NCBI GenBank assembly: GCA_024195265.1
Contig: JAJLRJ010000008.1
Coordinates: 6,653,488-6,717,487, forward strand
Source of the DNA: Dendrophyllia cribrosa
Lineage: Eukaryota > Cnidaria > Anthozoa > Scleractinia > Dendrophylliidae
Direction: 5' to 3'
Length of the DNA: 64,000 bases
Shown here: positions 34,571 to 47,500 of the stretch, piece by piece
Layout: each line of letters starts with the position of its first letter
Numbering within the stretch: the stretch's first letter is position 1
The notes under the pieces: model-generated
Databases searched by the model: none
What the model was told of the DNA's origin: nothing
What the model saw: the letters and a program-made list of their open reading frames with translations, nothing else
Program-made: the position numbers and the translations under genes

Positions 34571-34927
34571 TCGACATAAATTTGTTATAGAACAGTTATA
34601 TAATGACTGTGTACAAATACTTGGTGACACATTTTTGCTTGGAACAAAAACTTCAAAGAATGAACTACAGACTGTATTTTTTGTTCACAAATTAATGACT
34701 CATTAAACAACAGATTTGTAAACAGTTTTGCCTTGCAAACCTTTTAATTTTTATTTTCAATGAAACCTTTTTACACTAATCAGAAGTAAAATTGTAGTGG
34801 CTTTAATAATAATACTTATAACAATAGTTTTTCTATTTGACAGTTTAACATTGCAAAGTCAATATTATTTATGTACAGTAAGATCGTTTTATTGTAAATA
34901 ACTTAACGGCAAGGTTAAGCAGCTACT

Positions 34928-34933
34928 AATAAA
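34928..34933 (+). terminator. Tektin-2 polyadenylation signal (candidate)
   Basis: AATAAA about 358 bp after the tektin-2 stop. An ATTAAA at 34702-34707 is an alternative. Confidence 0.4.
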
Positions 34934-36647
34934 ATAATCCTTGTGAGAATTTCTTACTATGTAAATTTGAGATTTTTCTGATTCTCTGTTTCTTGCCTGC
35001 AGAGCAGGTATATTTTGGGGCATAGAAACCCCTGGAGAAGGCCATCAAAATACTCCAAAAAATCCTGGATATGAAACATGATGAAATGTCTTCGTTTTGT
35101 TTGAGCAACGGTTTCAAACTGCCAGAAAATAAATATGGCCTCCAATCACTGCAAAGAACCTGCGAAAATGCCATTTCATTGTGTGTCACGTGACAAAATA
35201 CTCCACAATTGTTTCCGGGGGGGAGGGGGGTACTTGCTATACGGAGATGCTCTGCCCGAAAGGGGTTACCGTACCTTTTTTAGGCTGGAGGTATAGGAAA
35301 GGGAAGGGATTTCACAAGTTGAAGTATATGAAAGAGTAGGGATTTCATGAAGTACAGATAAGGGAAGGTAAAACACGAGTTGAAGTATAAAAGGGTAGGG
35401 AAAACTGCCATTTAAGTATTATAAAAAGGGCCATTCAAAATATATCAAACAGATGCACGTAAAGGCTATATGAAAGGGGTATCATTTTCAATGAAAGGGG
35501 TACCTTTTCTGTCAAAAACGGTTTATGAAAGGGTAAGGGTTTGGACTTTGGGGCGGAGCATCCCCGTACAAAACTTTGCTGAATACCCTCCCCCCACCCG
35601 GAAATTTTGTTGGGTACCCCCCCCTCCCCCGGGATTGTTGTAGTATTTTAGCAGCCTTGTCCACGGGTTTCTTTGCCCAGGCCGCCATTTTGAAATCACA
35701 GAAGGGCCTGGGGACTAGGATCTTTCTTACTTTTAATGAGATTTTGCTTTTCCACTGCTGCCTTTTCACACAGTTTCATTTAAGGCCCTCAGCTGTTAAA
35801 TGCTTTTCCCTTGATAAGAAAATATGTTTAACCACCACTCAGGAAGCTGCCTCAAATCAGTGTCTAATAAAGAGGGTGGCAAAGGGTTTATGCATGATGC
35901 ATGATCAGTGCTAAAATCAGTGCATGAAACGTGAAAGTTAGTAAAAGGGAAACGCGATTCGTCAATTTTGGAACTAATATCCTTGTAAAGAACTGAACAA
36001 AATGCGTGGCCTCCCTGTTTTCTGACTGGAACATGTACTTTAGGATGAATTGCATAAAAAAGGTGCGTGAAACGGAAACACGACCACTCCCCCCTTTGCT
36101 ACCCTCGATAAAGTTGCCAGCCAAACTAAGCCTACTATAATTATTATAATTTATTATTTCTATCGCACAAATTAACATGACCAAATGTGCATTAAAAGTC
36201 CTAATAATGTGCATGTAAACATAAAAAGCTGGATTATTTAATATAGAAAAAAAGCCTTTTTTTCTTTGATGTTGGCCATCACTAAGAAGACCTATTCAGA
36301 CACATGGTTCTACTGCTGCATTTGAAACATATTATAAAAATAGATTTTGTCATGTTGACTGATACAATTTATTACTGAAGGGCTCTGGCCAAGAGTAGGA
36401 TTTTCCATTTAAAATCTTGGTATTTTGCAGCAAAAGAATTAAATACTGTGTTGTCAAAATACTATGAGGTTTACAATGATGTAACTGCAAGACATCCAAC
36501 TCCCTCACACTGGAATTTTTAAAATGTATATCGTTGCCTGAAAAGTCACTTATTACTTAGAATTTGCCTGAAGCCCTTCAATTAAGCATAACAACAAAAG
36601 AAAGAAGTAAAAAAAATGTTCTACTCAACTCAGTGTTAAAAGAACTC
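34934..36647. other. Intergenic between tektin-2 and the TMEM244-like gene
   Basis: These two genes converge. The stretch at about 35210-35640 is a low-complexity repeat with G runs, 'gaaaggggta' words and C runs, similar in style to 24758-25096. I see no gene; short open frames here lack family features. Confidence 0.5.
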
Positions 36648-36653
36648 TTTATT
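36648..36653 (-). terminator. TMEM244-like polyadenylation signal (candidate)
   Basis: AATAAA on the minus strand, 180 bp past the stop codon at 36833-36835. Confidence 0.45.
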
Positions 36654-36832
36654 TCAAACTGGCTAATTATTTGGGCCTTGGGCTGCACTCCAGTCAGCCC
36701 AAGTTTCAGCTCTAATAATATTCTAACTTTTAAATCTACATTTAAAAATATACCATAATTTAGTTCATATAATGCTCAGAATACTTTTAATAATATATTT
36801 AAATTACAGATTACCAACTCAATGCTTGACTT

Positions 36833-39800
36833 TCATGTGACCATGTTCCTCTGCGGACTGACGCTTGTGTTTCTGCTTTGGTGAAAACAGTATCTGATCA
36901 TTAATTCACCAAACAAAGCCATGAAAAGCACTGATGACACTAAAAAGTAGAATTCAAAATAAGTACATTAGAAAACCTCTTCCTTAGACTCCAGTTAATT
37001 TAATTCTGGTTGAATCCAGGCTAATGCTAGCAGGAATAACAGCTATGCCACCTTATTTTGTTTGCATATAGAAATGCAATGACTGATGAAAAAGTTATTG
37101 AGAACCTTGCATTAAATTAATAATGGCAACACATGTAGGACTGAGTGGAGTCCAATTCGGTCTATAATCATACGAGTGATTAACAAAATCGGACGACCAC
37201 GAAGCGGGAGTCTGATTTGTTTCATCGCGAGTATGATTACAGACAGAATTGGACGACACGAAGTCCTGTTATCAATTAATAATAACTATATAACAAAATT
37301 TGAGAATAGAACATTAAATGGTTACACGTTTTGGTAATTAAAAACATAACAATTGAGTGTGTTTTTTACCGAGATGCGTGCACGGAAAAAGGATAGCGCG
37401 CACAAATGACGCAAATGACATCCAATTACAAGCATGACACGTAAACTGTCCTATTAATGCTCTAATCGGGCCTGCTGATAACCAATCAGATTCAAGAATT
37501 TTGTTATAGTTTTGATTTAATATTAGATTGGGCTCATGAAACATGGCATTTGAACTGTTCCTAAGTGAACACCCTTGACCCTTTAATGCCCAATATCAAT
37601 GTAGAAATTCTCCTTTCTTGTCTTTTGTCCTTTCTTATAGCAGTCGTTGGGAGAAGTTGTTAAAATATCAACATAATTCATCTTGGGTGATCATATCCTT
37701 AATTCTCATGACCTCTCTGATTGATTAAGCATTGAATATTACAAGGAGAAATTTGATGCTGATCACTATGTACTGGGGCTTAAAAGGTTAAGACCTTTTG
37801 TAAGTTGAGATCTGTTTTATAGGAAAGCTGTCTTCAAATCAGAGGTTAAAAACACTAACAGTATTTGTATGTGACTGGGAGCTTGACTGAGTGTCTGCTT
37901 AGGGGAGGTGTCTGCTTAAACGAGGTTAAAAATGTAGTGTTTGTATGTTACTGGGGCCATGACTGAGTGTCCACTCTGATTAGGAGAGGTGGATGTTTGT
38001 TTGAGGCTCAGCCAGGACCATGACTTGAGTATCTGTGAAGGAGAGTTGTCTGCTTATGGGAGGTAAAAATGTAGTATTTGTATGTAGCTGCAACGTTTGA
38101 ATGTAGCTGGGAACAATACTCGTTTTCTTTGCGGGAGAGGTGTCTGTTTATGGAAGGTTATAAACTGTCGACACTATTTTAGCAATGAACAACCACTATC
38201 AACAAATGAAGATAACTTACAAAATGCAATCCACCATTCCCAGTTGGTGGGAAAAGCCTGCATCACTGAAATAAATGAAAAACAAAAATAAAATAAAGTG
38301 CATATTAATTTTTAGTAACATTGATTCAGCTGGCATAACAAATAATTTCATTAACCCTTTTCTTAAATGTCTGTAAAATAATGCTGCATTTCAGGGGCAT
38401 AGCCAGGACTTTTTCAGACTACGCACAATCAATTTTCAAACACTCCCCCTACCTCCTCCCCCCACCCTCAAGTCCCAAATCTTTCTTTTTTTTCGACTTT
38501 TTCAGGTATGCACGTGTGTACGTGCGTACATGTAGCTACGCCCCTGCATTTATGTTTCCATGATTTAACAATAAAACACTGATTTGATGTATTTCTTTTC
38601 AAACTAATAAATCAAGTAGAGGTTAGATATTTTTTATCTTCATCCTTAAAATCAATGATTTTCAGGTAAAATTTCTTTGCAATTCCCCTCATCAAAAATT
38701 TGAATTGATAGCATAACAACACAGAATTGTTTTTATAATGAACTATGCATAAGCTGAAGTACTGTAAGATCAGTATGTACTGTCAGCATAAATTAATAAA
38801 ACCTTCCTACCAGCACAGGACACTGCAAAGTGGACAAGGCCAACTGTTATAGCATAATCCCATATTTTTTTCCTCAAAAAGATTATGTAAATTACAGTGG
38901 CAATGACGTATGTCAACAACAGTGACAGAAGTGTTACTGGAAAAAATAATGAAAGATTCATATTAACAATAATCACCATTCATTTAATAATCAAAAGGGT
39001 GCACGGAATAACGCCCTAAGTGACTTTTGATGTAACATCAAATTCTCCCTGTGTTCCACAAGGGAATTAGGAATGAGAATCCAGCAGTTTATCAGAAGTC
39101 ACTTTAGTTAGGGCTTTTTTCCAGACACCCCTTCATTATTCATCTTATGAAAGACATTAATACTAATATTTTTTATTGTATAATTTTTCCTTACAAATTA
39201 CTTGTAACAAAAATACAAAAGAAATGAAAATTTAATGAAGGTTTGTAAACCTAATACAGTACAGCTGTACTGTATCATTGATACAGTGAGAATACTAATA
39301 GGAATGCTAATAATTTTCATTGCTTTTGTTCTTTTAAAAAGTACGATAAAATATTTCATACAGTTCTTTCTCTCAGATTTTTTCTTTATTTTAGTTAATT
39401 TGCTGAAAATGATTATTTTAGAGTCTGCAAATAAAAACTATAAGTGTCTACTCAAATGAATACAAGCAATACATTCAATTGGGGGGGGGGGTTGTTTGGT
39501 TTTAAATAAAAAGAAAATTTAAAAAAATTTAACTCACCTAAATTTTTATCATCTTTTATGCTGCAGCAATTTTTGAAATCAAAAGGGGTCTTGCCATCAA
39601 ACTCATTTATTCTATTGAAGAAGCAATGAGGAATTAATTTTTGTACCAAAGAAGGGAGCAGGCACATTAGGTTTGCTTATACTCACTATTCTATGAGCTT
39701 AAAGGGGCATTGTCACAGAGATTTTGCTGTGTTTTGGTTAAAATACACTAAATATATGACAAAGTACATTTGCTCAAACATAAAATTGCTTTTAGAACAC

Positions 39801-42800
39801 CACGAAGATAATATCAAGTGATTTCTTCAAAGAAGAACAAACCATTAATAAGTTTTTCTGTGATTTTTTCAGGACTCTTGGGAGGAACTTGAAAAAATTG
39901 GCCAATTTTTTCAAGTTGCAATCCATTTTCATCCTGGCCATCCACAGCCAAAGATAAGGAATACTAGTTTCTGTGCACTGGTATAGTATTTCTTAACAAA
40001 ACTGGACCATTATTTTAAGGTTTCCATTGAAACAAATATGTTTTTTGGCTTTTTAAAGTGATACTAAAAATAGGTGACAGTGTCCCTTTAATGATTTGTC
40101 TGGAGGTACTGTAGAGGATGAGGTTGAAGTATTCCTGGCATTGACTTATACAAGGTTGATTTTCATTTCTATTAGCTAAATATTTTGTAAATAGTAGATA
40201 TTGATAACTTGTTATTAATATAAATCTAGACCACAAGTATCATAGGACACATGGGGTCTGGAAACTAGTTATTATCAGCTAAGAATAGATATGTATTTAT
40301 TATATAAACACCAATGAAATACCAGGTGAGCTTTCGCGCGTATACGTAAACATCATATCTTCACACGTGAGAATAACATGTTATCTTCACACGTGAAAAG
40401 AACACCGTTACTACTTTAGGACTACAAAAAATATTAAAGTGAAATGGTTTGATTTCATTGGTGTTTATATAATAAACAGAACATTACATGGCCGCTTGAA
40501 GATACGACATTTCTCTTCTCGTGTTGAAAAATATTTCACTCGTTCGCTGCGCTCACTCGTGAAATATTTTTCAACACTCGAAGAGAAATTTCGTATCTTC
40601 GCGCGGCCATGTAATATCCTCTATGTATGATAGTCACAAGAAAATTAATGACATTACTCCTAAAATATGTAGCTGATAGTCATAAGACCTAGCTACAACC
40701 AATCAGCTTGTTACAAGTATTTTAGGCCAAGTATTAAAGTGCCCCTGTGATCATGTAGTCTGAAAGCATGTGCTATGCCTAAAAGCAATTAAATGTACTA
40801 GGTAATGATCTTGCTTAGACTTAAAGTGCCCCTATGATCAAATTTTTGATTTTCATTTTTTACATTTTCGTGTACAATTAGACTTTCTTACTCATCTTGC
40901 CAAATTTCAATGCATTACGAACATCAGAAGTCATTTTATTTTAACATTTATTTCTGAGAATTTACGACCTCCATTAATCAATCTTGTTCCAAGGCCGGGT
41001 TGCGAATGGGAGAAAGTGACATCAAAGACTCAAACATACCTCACAGGTTGAAATTATAATAACAATAAGTAATGAAAATCACGCGAAAAGTAACAAAAAC
41101 TTTGGACTTGTTCTTCGTGCAATTTTCTGTGCTGATTGTTATTATAATTTCAACCCATGAATTTGATCATAGGGGCACTTTAAGTCTAAGCAAGATCATT
41201 ACCTAGTACATTTAATTGCTTTTAGGCATAGCACATGCTTCAGACTACATGTATTATCACTTCACGCAAGGTCCCTACATTTTTATACATAGCTAGTATT
41301 TTGGCCTTTTAAACTGCTTTACATTGTATCAGCTGCGGTATTTTCTCACCCGCCCACTTCCTAGGCAGTCTGGTGTTAATTGTTTCTCTTTTTTATTTAT
41401 ATTCCCATTGATTTCATAGTTTTCTATTACATATATCAAAATTAGCTCTCAATCATTATATGTATGTTATATAGTTTTAATAAAGACTGCCAGATCCCAT
41501 TCCTGTGTCAGCGTGGTGGTTTAGATAATATTCAGTACAGTCAAACCTTCTTAATTACAGACGCCAAAGGGATAGACAAAAGTGTCCATATTATAGTAAT
41601 AGACGTGTTGGATGTATTATAGAGGTAGAGATTGTATGAATTTTGGTATCTTCTGGACCAAGAGAACTGTCCGTAATAGAGAGGTGTCCATGTTACAGAG
41701 GAGTTCGACTGTATTTGGAAAAAAAATTGTACACCCCTATCAAACAGTGCATGACAGTTGATGGTAGCCATTTATACAGCCAAACATGGGCATCCTTGGA
41801 GAATAATTTATAATAGTAACTAACAGCAGGTTGATCCTTTAGTACTGACCTACGTAACTTTTTTAATATAGACAATCTTTATTTCAACAAAAAAATAACA
41901 TTTACAAAGCTGTACATTTAAAAATACATATAGCACAGTACACTGAGATACAATAACTACTGTTATTTACAATTATGATATGAAAAAAAAAATGCAATAC
42001 ACAATCAACAATCGATTAACTGCAATAACTGGTTTCTTTTTCAGAAAAGAGTGCAACAAAGATGTGAATCAGCTTAACTAATCACTGATTCACATACAGA
42101 TGTGTCAAGAAAAGATGACTTTGACATGGACATCACAAGACAAATTAAGAAGTTAGGTTTATAGTAATATTAAAGGGGGACTTGGAATTTTTAATTTACT
42201 GCTTAATAGAGGTGTAGTTAATGGTTGTTCGGACTTGCACTCCCATTTGAATATGAACTAGACCTGTATTATAATCTGTCATCAACTATCATGCGCTATA
42301 TCAATCATATTGAATATGTTCAAAATTGTTATAATAGTTGATGATAGTTTTGCTTGATAGTTGTGTCAGCTGTTACTACCTAAAGTAGTGGGCACAGCTG
42401 TCGGTTTTTCAAAATGGCCACTGAAAGACAACAGCACAAGTTCCTCTGGTTGAGGCCTTTAAAACCAAGGCGAAAACAACAAGAATGTCATCCACTAAAA
42501 AGTTTATTTGTTGTGCGATAGTAGATGAAAGTAGATTATATTTTGGAATCCAAACTACCCCCACCCCAAGCTATTATCGACTATCATGCATCGACTATTA
42601 GGGCTTAAATAAGTTTGACCTTACAATATAACAATATAACCAAGTGGTAAGGCTTATTAAAGAAGGATGTATGCATGTCCAGTGAGGCAGAGTAGTTTTC
42701 AAACATGATTTTAAATTTTTTATTTAATTTTACAAGCTAATTTAGCTTTTCCAGACATGATCGAGCATAGAATTTCATAGAATTGTAACCACACATACAA

Positions 42801-43074
42801 TCTTTGTTCTGTAGCACTGACATTCATTGAAGATATTTTAAAAACAAAAACACAAATCAACAAGTCAACACTCACTTGAAAGCTCCACTTAACAACGACG
42901 CTATCATGTAATAAACAAGGAAAAACAACAGCAGTGCGATGCAGAGGTTGCAGCAAATAACCTGAAAATATAACAAAAAGTCCACATATAACGCTTATAG
43001 ATATAGATTGCGTGTAAGAAGCTAGACATTGTACGTATTTATATTTTATTTCTTACCCGAGTATCCTCCGCCAT
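36833..43074 (-). CDS. TMEM244: TMEM244-like (SYS1-family) multi-pass membrane protein, complete
   Basis: Six minus-strand exons, 43057-43074, 42876-42961, 39538-39611, 38811-38936, 38221-38265 and 36833-36939, join in frame to 151 residues. The start MAEDTR sits directly before helix 1 (VICCNLCIALLLFFLVYYMI, about 7-26). A luminal loop follows with FDGKTPFDFKNCC. Helices 2 and 3 are VTLLSLLLTYVIATVIYIIF and IWDYAITVGLVHFAVSCA, followed by FPTNWEWWIAF and helix 4, LSSVLFMALFGELMI. The order PFDF, then WDYAIxV..H, then FP.N.WW, then the GE helix matches TMEM244 and its Golgi relative SYS1, which anchors ARFRP1 at the trans-Golgi. Vertebrate TMEM244 is about 128 residues. The role of TMEM244 itself is not established. 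Confidence 0.88.
37138..37275. repeat. Hairpin element in TMEM244-like intron
   Basis: 'tccaattcggtctataatca' at the left is matched by 'tgattacagacagaattgga' at the right, a hairpin-like element of about 140 bp. Confidence 0.6.
37836..38160. repeat. Degenerate tandem repeat, ~100-bp unit
   Basis: About three diverged units with the words 'gtatttgtatg', 'catgactgagtgtc' and 'aggtgtctgctta'. It lies next to the exon at 38221-38265 of the TMEM244-like gene. The same vocabulary appears at about 2650-2770. Confidence 0.55.
38994..39135. repeat. Hairpin element family A, copy 3
   Basis: Same family and core sequence as 12438-12596 and 14889-15028, with diverged outer ends. It lies in a TMEM244-like intron. 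Confidence 0.75.
39703..40087. repeat. TTAA-flanked element, ends AGGGGCATTGTCAC
   Basis: TTAA at 39699-39702 and 40088-40091. The left end AGGGGCATTGTCAC pairs with GTGACAGTGTCCCT at the right. 385 bp, no gene. It lies in a TMEM244-like intron. Confidence 0.75.
40476..40618. repeat. Near-perfect palindromic element
   Basis: 'cattacatggccgc' followed by 'gaagatacgacatttctctt' is mirrored by its reverse complement, with a loop around 'actcgttcgctgcgctcact'. About 143 bp with almost no spacer, so a strong hairpin. Confidence 0.85.
40733..41262. repeat. Nested inverted repeats around a TTAA element
   Basis: The inner element 40825-41179 (AGTGCCCCTATGATCAAA... and its reverse complement) is flanked by TTAA at 40821-40824 and 41180-41183. 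The sequence outside it on both sides is also inverted for about 80 bp ('ctaggtaatgatcttgctta' against its complement). A second copy of the terminus lies at 40733. The outer arms belong either to the same element or to an older one. Confidence 0.8.
41530..41712. repeat. Dispersed repeat family C, copy 2
   Basis: Same word order as 23760-23935, including 'gtccatattatag', 'ggatgtattatagagg' and 'aactgtccgtaatagaga'. Confidence 0.6.
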
Positions 43075-44543
43075 GTTTACTGAGCCTCACTTTCAGTACA
43101 ATATGCGAGAGGCATGTCGTGATGCATTATGGTAATGTTAAGCCACAGGTTGCCCAAGAACAGGGAAGCAAATTCTATGCCAGTGAACGTAAAGATTTGT
43201 GCCCGTCAATAACAGCTGGACAGCTGAGATCGTCTTACTTTTATCCCGCGATTTCTTTTTCGAATAATAAATTAATATTTCGCTTGTGACCTAAGATGGC
43301 TAAGCCAATATCGACCCAAAGCACAGGTAGTTATTGGAAGCGCTTGGAATCTGGTTGAAATCGATGGGAAAAAAAAAAAGCCTGAACGAAGGGTTGAAAA
43401 GACGAATTGTAAGGTTCGTAGTATTTTTACACACATTGACTGACTGGATCCTTCGCTCTGATGTTGTTTAATTAATGAAATATACCCGCAATGAACATTG
43501 TCTCCGTGGCACGCACAAAAATGAGAGGAAAATGTTATTTTTAATGCAACACAACCTCGAAGTGAGAGCATGAACGCCAAAGCGAGTGTTTACAATCGTT
43601 TCTTACCCTTTTTTCCCTTGGAACTTTGCTCGTGTAAATTAAGTTTGAAATTCAATTTACTGGAATTAATTGTTTTTATTTGCTGACCTAATCAATTTGC
43701 AGCTTAATTTATTCTCAAACTTGTCAAGCTAAAGACAGAAAACTTGACGTTTTCATTTTAAAATTCCAGTTCATAAAATTTTTAGTAATCCTTTAGAAGC
43801 ATCGAAATTTTACGGTCCAAACTTTTCCTTTGTGATACAGTTTTTGTCAGTTTTTATCCCGACACGCGGTTATACCATGTTGTATTCACATGTTATGTCG
43901 ATGTTGTGATTTATTGTAACTATTTCTACGTTTGACGGGTTGAGTAGAGTTGCGTAAAATTTTATCTCATTTCGGCATTGATTCTGGTTTTTATTATGAT
44001 AATGAAGACAAAGACATCGGCACGAAATTTACTCATCCCATAACGCCCATTAAAAAGACATTAAAATTAACACGGACAAAAGAAATAGTAAACATTAAAA
44101 CTTTCTTGTTTTACATTTGCTTTCGCACGTGCAAAGTATGGAAATTGTAACTCGTGCACAAACGCGTGTAGGAAATAGTTTAGTGTTGTGGAGCACGTAA
44201 GCGTAACAGTGAGGCAAATAACGAGAGGCCTGGTACTCATTTAATTCATTCTACAACCGGCGGCTCACTGAATTCAACTCCCGCCGCAACCGTGTGCAGA
44301 TAAGTGCTACAGCCGGATAACATCGTTGGGTTAGCCAATCAGAGGCAAGATAAGCAAGGCTGGCTCGCTGTGACGCACTGCCGCTATGAAGGGTCGGTTT
44401 GGTTAACTTGGCCTCTTGCACGTCTGGTCTGTGATGTAGTGTAGAGTGAGTTTTGTTCGGGTCTGGAAAAAAAACACGCACTGTTTCTGCGCTTTCCGAT
44501 TTAAAAGTAACATGGAACCTACCTTGGGTGAGACTTAAGTGAA
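43075..44543. other. Intergenic between divergent TMEM244-like and neurexin-like 1
   Basis: The two start codons are 1.47 kb apart and divergent. No gene was recognised. The region next to 44544 should hold the neurexin-like 1 promoter and leader; no clear TATA box or X-box was found. Confidence 0.5.
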
Positions 44544-47500
44544 ATGCTAGGAGTTGTAGTGATTTTTCAGCTCAGTTTGATTGCTGGGTCTCTGGCGGGC
44601 ACGGGTCTTCGCTTCTCAAAAGATCTAGACCCAACGGCTTTCGCTGTTTTTAAAGGATGGAATGCGAAAACAAACGGCACGCTGCGATTCCACTTCAGAA
44701 CAAAGAATGAGAACAGTTTTCTCGTTTATGCGGATGACAGTGGGCAGTGTGAGTTTATTTATCTGTCACTGGTGGACGGGCGATTCAGATTGCGCCTAAA
44801 AATGGGAAACTGCAAGGAAACGCAAACTCTTCTTGTTGGTCATAATCTCGCGGACGGAAAATGGCACAAAGTACTTGTTCAAAGAAATTACAGTATAACG
44901 AGTGTGACCGTGGATGACCAGTTGACCAATAGCACTTACTACGAGGGACATGACTATGACATTTTTGGAGTCAAAAGTGATTTGCTTGTCGGCGGTATTC
45001 CGTTGCATAAACCGCTCAATGACTTTTCGTTCCCAGCTATAGTATATGAAAGTTCACATCTCGACAGGTAAGGTAAAATTGCGCGTGTAAATTGTAAAAG
45101 AAATTTTCGCAATGCGATTTGTCCGTTTATTTTATTTTTTTATTTTTCACTAAGCTATGATTTTCATGTTTGAGCTTTGTCGTTCCCACACCTGTGTGTA
45201 AAAGCATTTGACGATTTTTAGCCAGAGTAATGCCGTTTTAAAAATAAACACAGTCATTATTCAAACAAATGAAAGGAATTAATGGCTGTCTAGTAAGTAA
45301 CAGCTGCGTTAAAATATTACCAAACTGTGAACGCAGTTAAATCAATTATTTTCTAATTCTTTTTCATTCTAAAGAGGAAACGCCAAGATTTAATTAACGC
45401 GGATCATGTCGTCCAAAAAATCTACTACGTTTTAATTAACCCACGCATAGTCAAATCAATCAGAAGTGCGTTGTTTTCAATGCTTTCCAGTAGAAAAGTA
45501 GATTTTAACATTTTGCTCCTAAGAGAAGAATTAATAAATTCATTTTACACAAAAATACACATAAATTATTTATTTTTTGAACTGAAATCCAGCCTCCCTG
45601 ATGAATAATACATTGTTCTTCTGTGAAACTTCCTTGTTGAATAAAATTAGCAATACAACGGGCACTCACTTGGTAAAAATTATCCGAAGTTCAAAATTAA
45701 AAAAAATATCTGAAATTGGACAATAGATGTTGAAAAACAAACTAAATCACAAGGAAGTGCTTTTCATTTGAATGGTCGCACATTTCATCCAAGACTCAAA
45801 ATTTTGACAAGCTTGATTAGAAAAAGAGTTTACACGTTCGTTTTAATATTGACTTTTTAGATTTGATGGCTGCATAAGCGGAATCATGTACAATAACGGT
45901 CGGGGACCTTTGAAAGAAGCACATTTAAAGAACACTTCTGGGACGATAAGTGGATGCTTGGATCCTTGCTCGCAAAGTGACCAGTGTTTGAATGGCGGCA
46001 TTTGTCGTGATACCGTCAGTGAAGTGTGGTGCGACTGCAAGGGAACTGGGTACGAAGGACCCAACTGCAAAGAAGGTAGGTACCAGTCTTACGCCTGTCA
46101 CGAACGCCTTTGATGAAATGAACTGAGATAACGTTCGTGTTTTTTAGACTTTTTTTTATTGGCAGCTAATTAGGGGTATCAGCTTTGTTGTACCAAGGGG
46201 ATGCCCTTTATTGTGTTAACACAGTCCTGCTTCGTGGTTCTTTTCCAATTTTTTAAAATTATATAAATGTATAAGAAATATTCAAGCCCAAAACAGCCGA
46301 TAGTTGTGCTAGAAAAGTCGCTGTACTATAAACTAATTTCACTCCCTAAAAGAAACAAAATATTACTTGGGGATTATCAGTGAGTGTTAGTTTGTGTAAT
46401 AATTAAAAAGTGTAAGGATAGTTTCTCTTACAAACGGCTAACTACTGGCTGAGGCAGCTGTATATCTCTACCGTTTTCAATTGTTCTATTTAAAAGTGAA
46501 ATAATACATCAATTCTCTGCCATTTTCCATGCCTTCATTTGCTAATTTACTCTGAGTATTTAGATGACCGAAATGGAGACAAATGTTTTCTTTATTTCGC
46601 AGTAAATCATTAACACTTTGGCATAGAGGGCAATGTTTTTTTGTTCTGTACACGTCTGTCCTGGTCGGTAACAATTGAAAAGTTTGCTATTTCTAAAACA
46701 AAAACAAAAAAGAGATTTCTCATTCAAAGTTCCACAGTGATTTTACTCCTTTATTAGCAGTTCTTATCAGTTTTCAGGAGAATTTCATTCTTGAATAAGA
46801 AAGGCGTTTCCAGAACAGATGACAAACCACAAACCACATGGCTATCGACTAACCAGACCCCAAATGACAATTAAAGCTAACCTAATACTTTTAATGTAAT
46901 AATAATGATCAATTTTTTATTTTCCCAGTTTTAATGCCAATGTCAACACATTGTTTAACACAAGTTGACCAAGAATTCAGAAAATCAGGAATACAAGTAT
47001 TAAAAAAAAGGATTGTCTTTCTTAATAAACCAAAACTCTGAGAAGTAACATGATAAAACGAAACCTTTGCGATGTTTCACTGAAGTAAGAAGATTTAACA
47101 TTTTGAACTCGTTGCTTTGTCTTAATTTCCATCTTAAGTTTGGTTTGAATCTTGTTATAAGTTTCATCAGTTATAAAAGCGTTTTAAACAGTACATTTTA
47201 TCCAGCTTTATCAAATCGGAAATCCCTTTCTGTGATCTTTTGATCAAACTTGTATGTTATCTTCGTATCGGCATCAGCTCTGAAAAGATCTTATTTTAAT
47301 TGAATATTATTTAACCTTACTATCTTTCCTTTGTTGTGATTATCATAATTTTGGCGGGTAGTTATTGAGACTGCAGAGAACAGTCTTTGTTTGTTGCCTT
47401 TGTTCAAGTTCCTATGCGTCGTATTAATCAAGAAATTGTGGTGTATTTCATTCAACCAATCAGCAAAAAGTGCAAATTGGCGCACGTGGCTATTTCCCTG

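Noticed and set aside
34926..35189. 87-residue minus-strand open frame after tektin-2
   Set aside because: No family feature, and no partner exon found.
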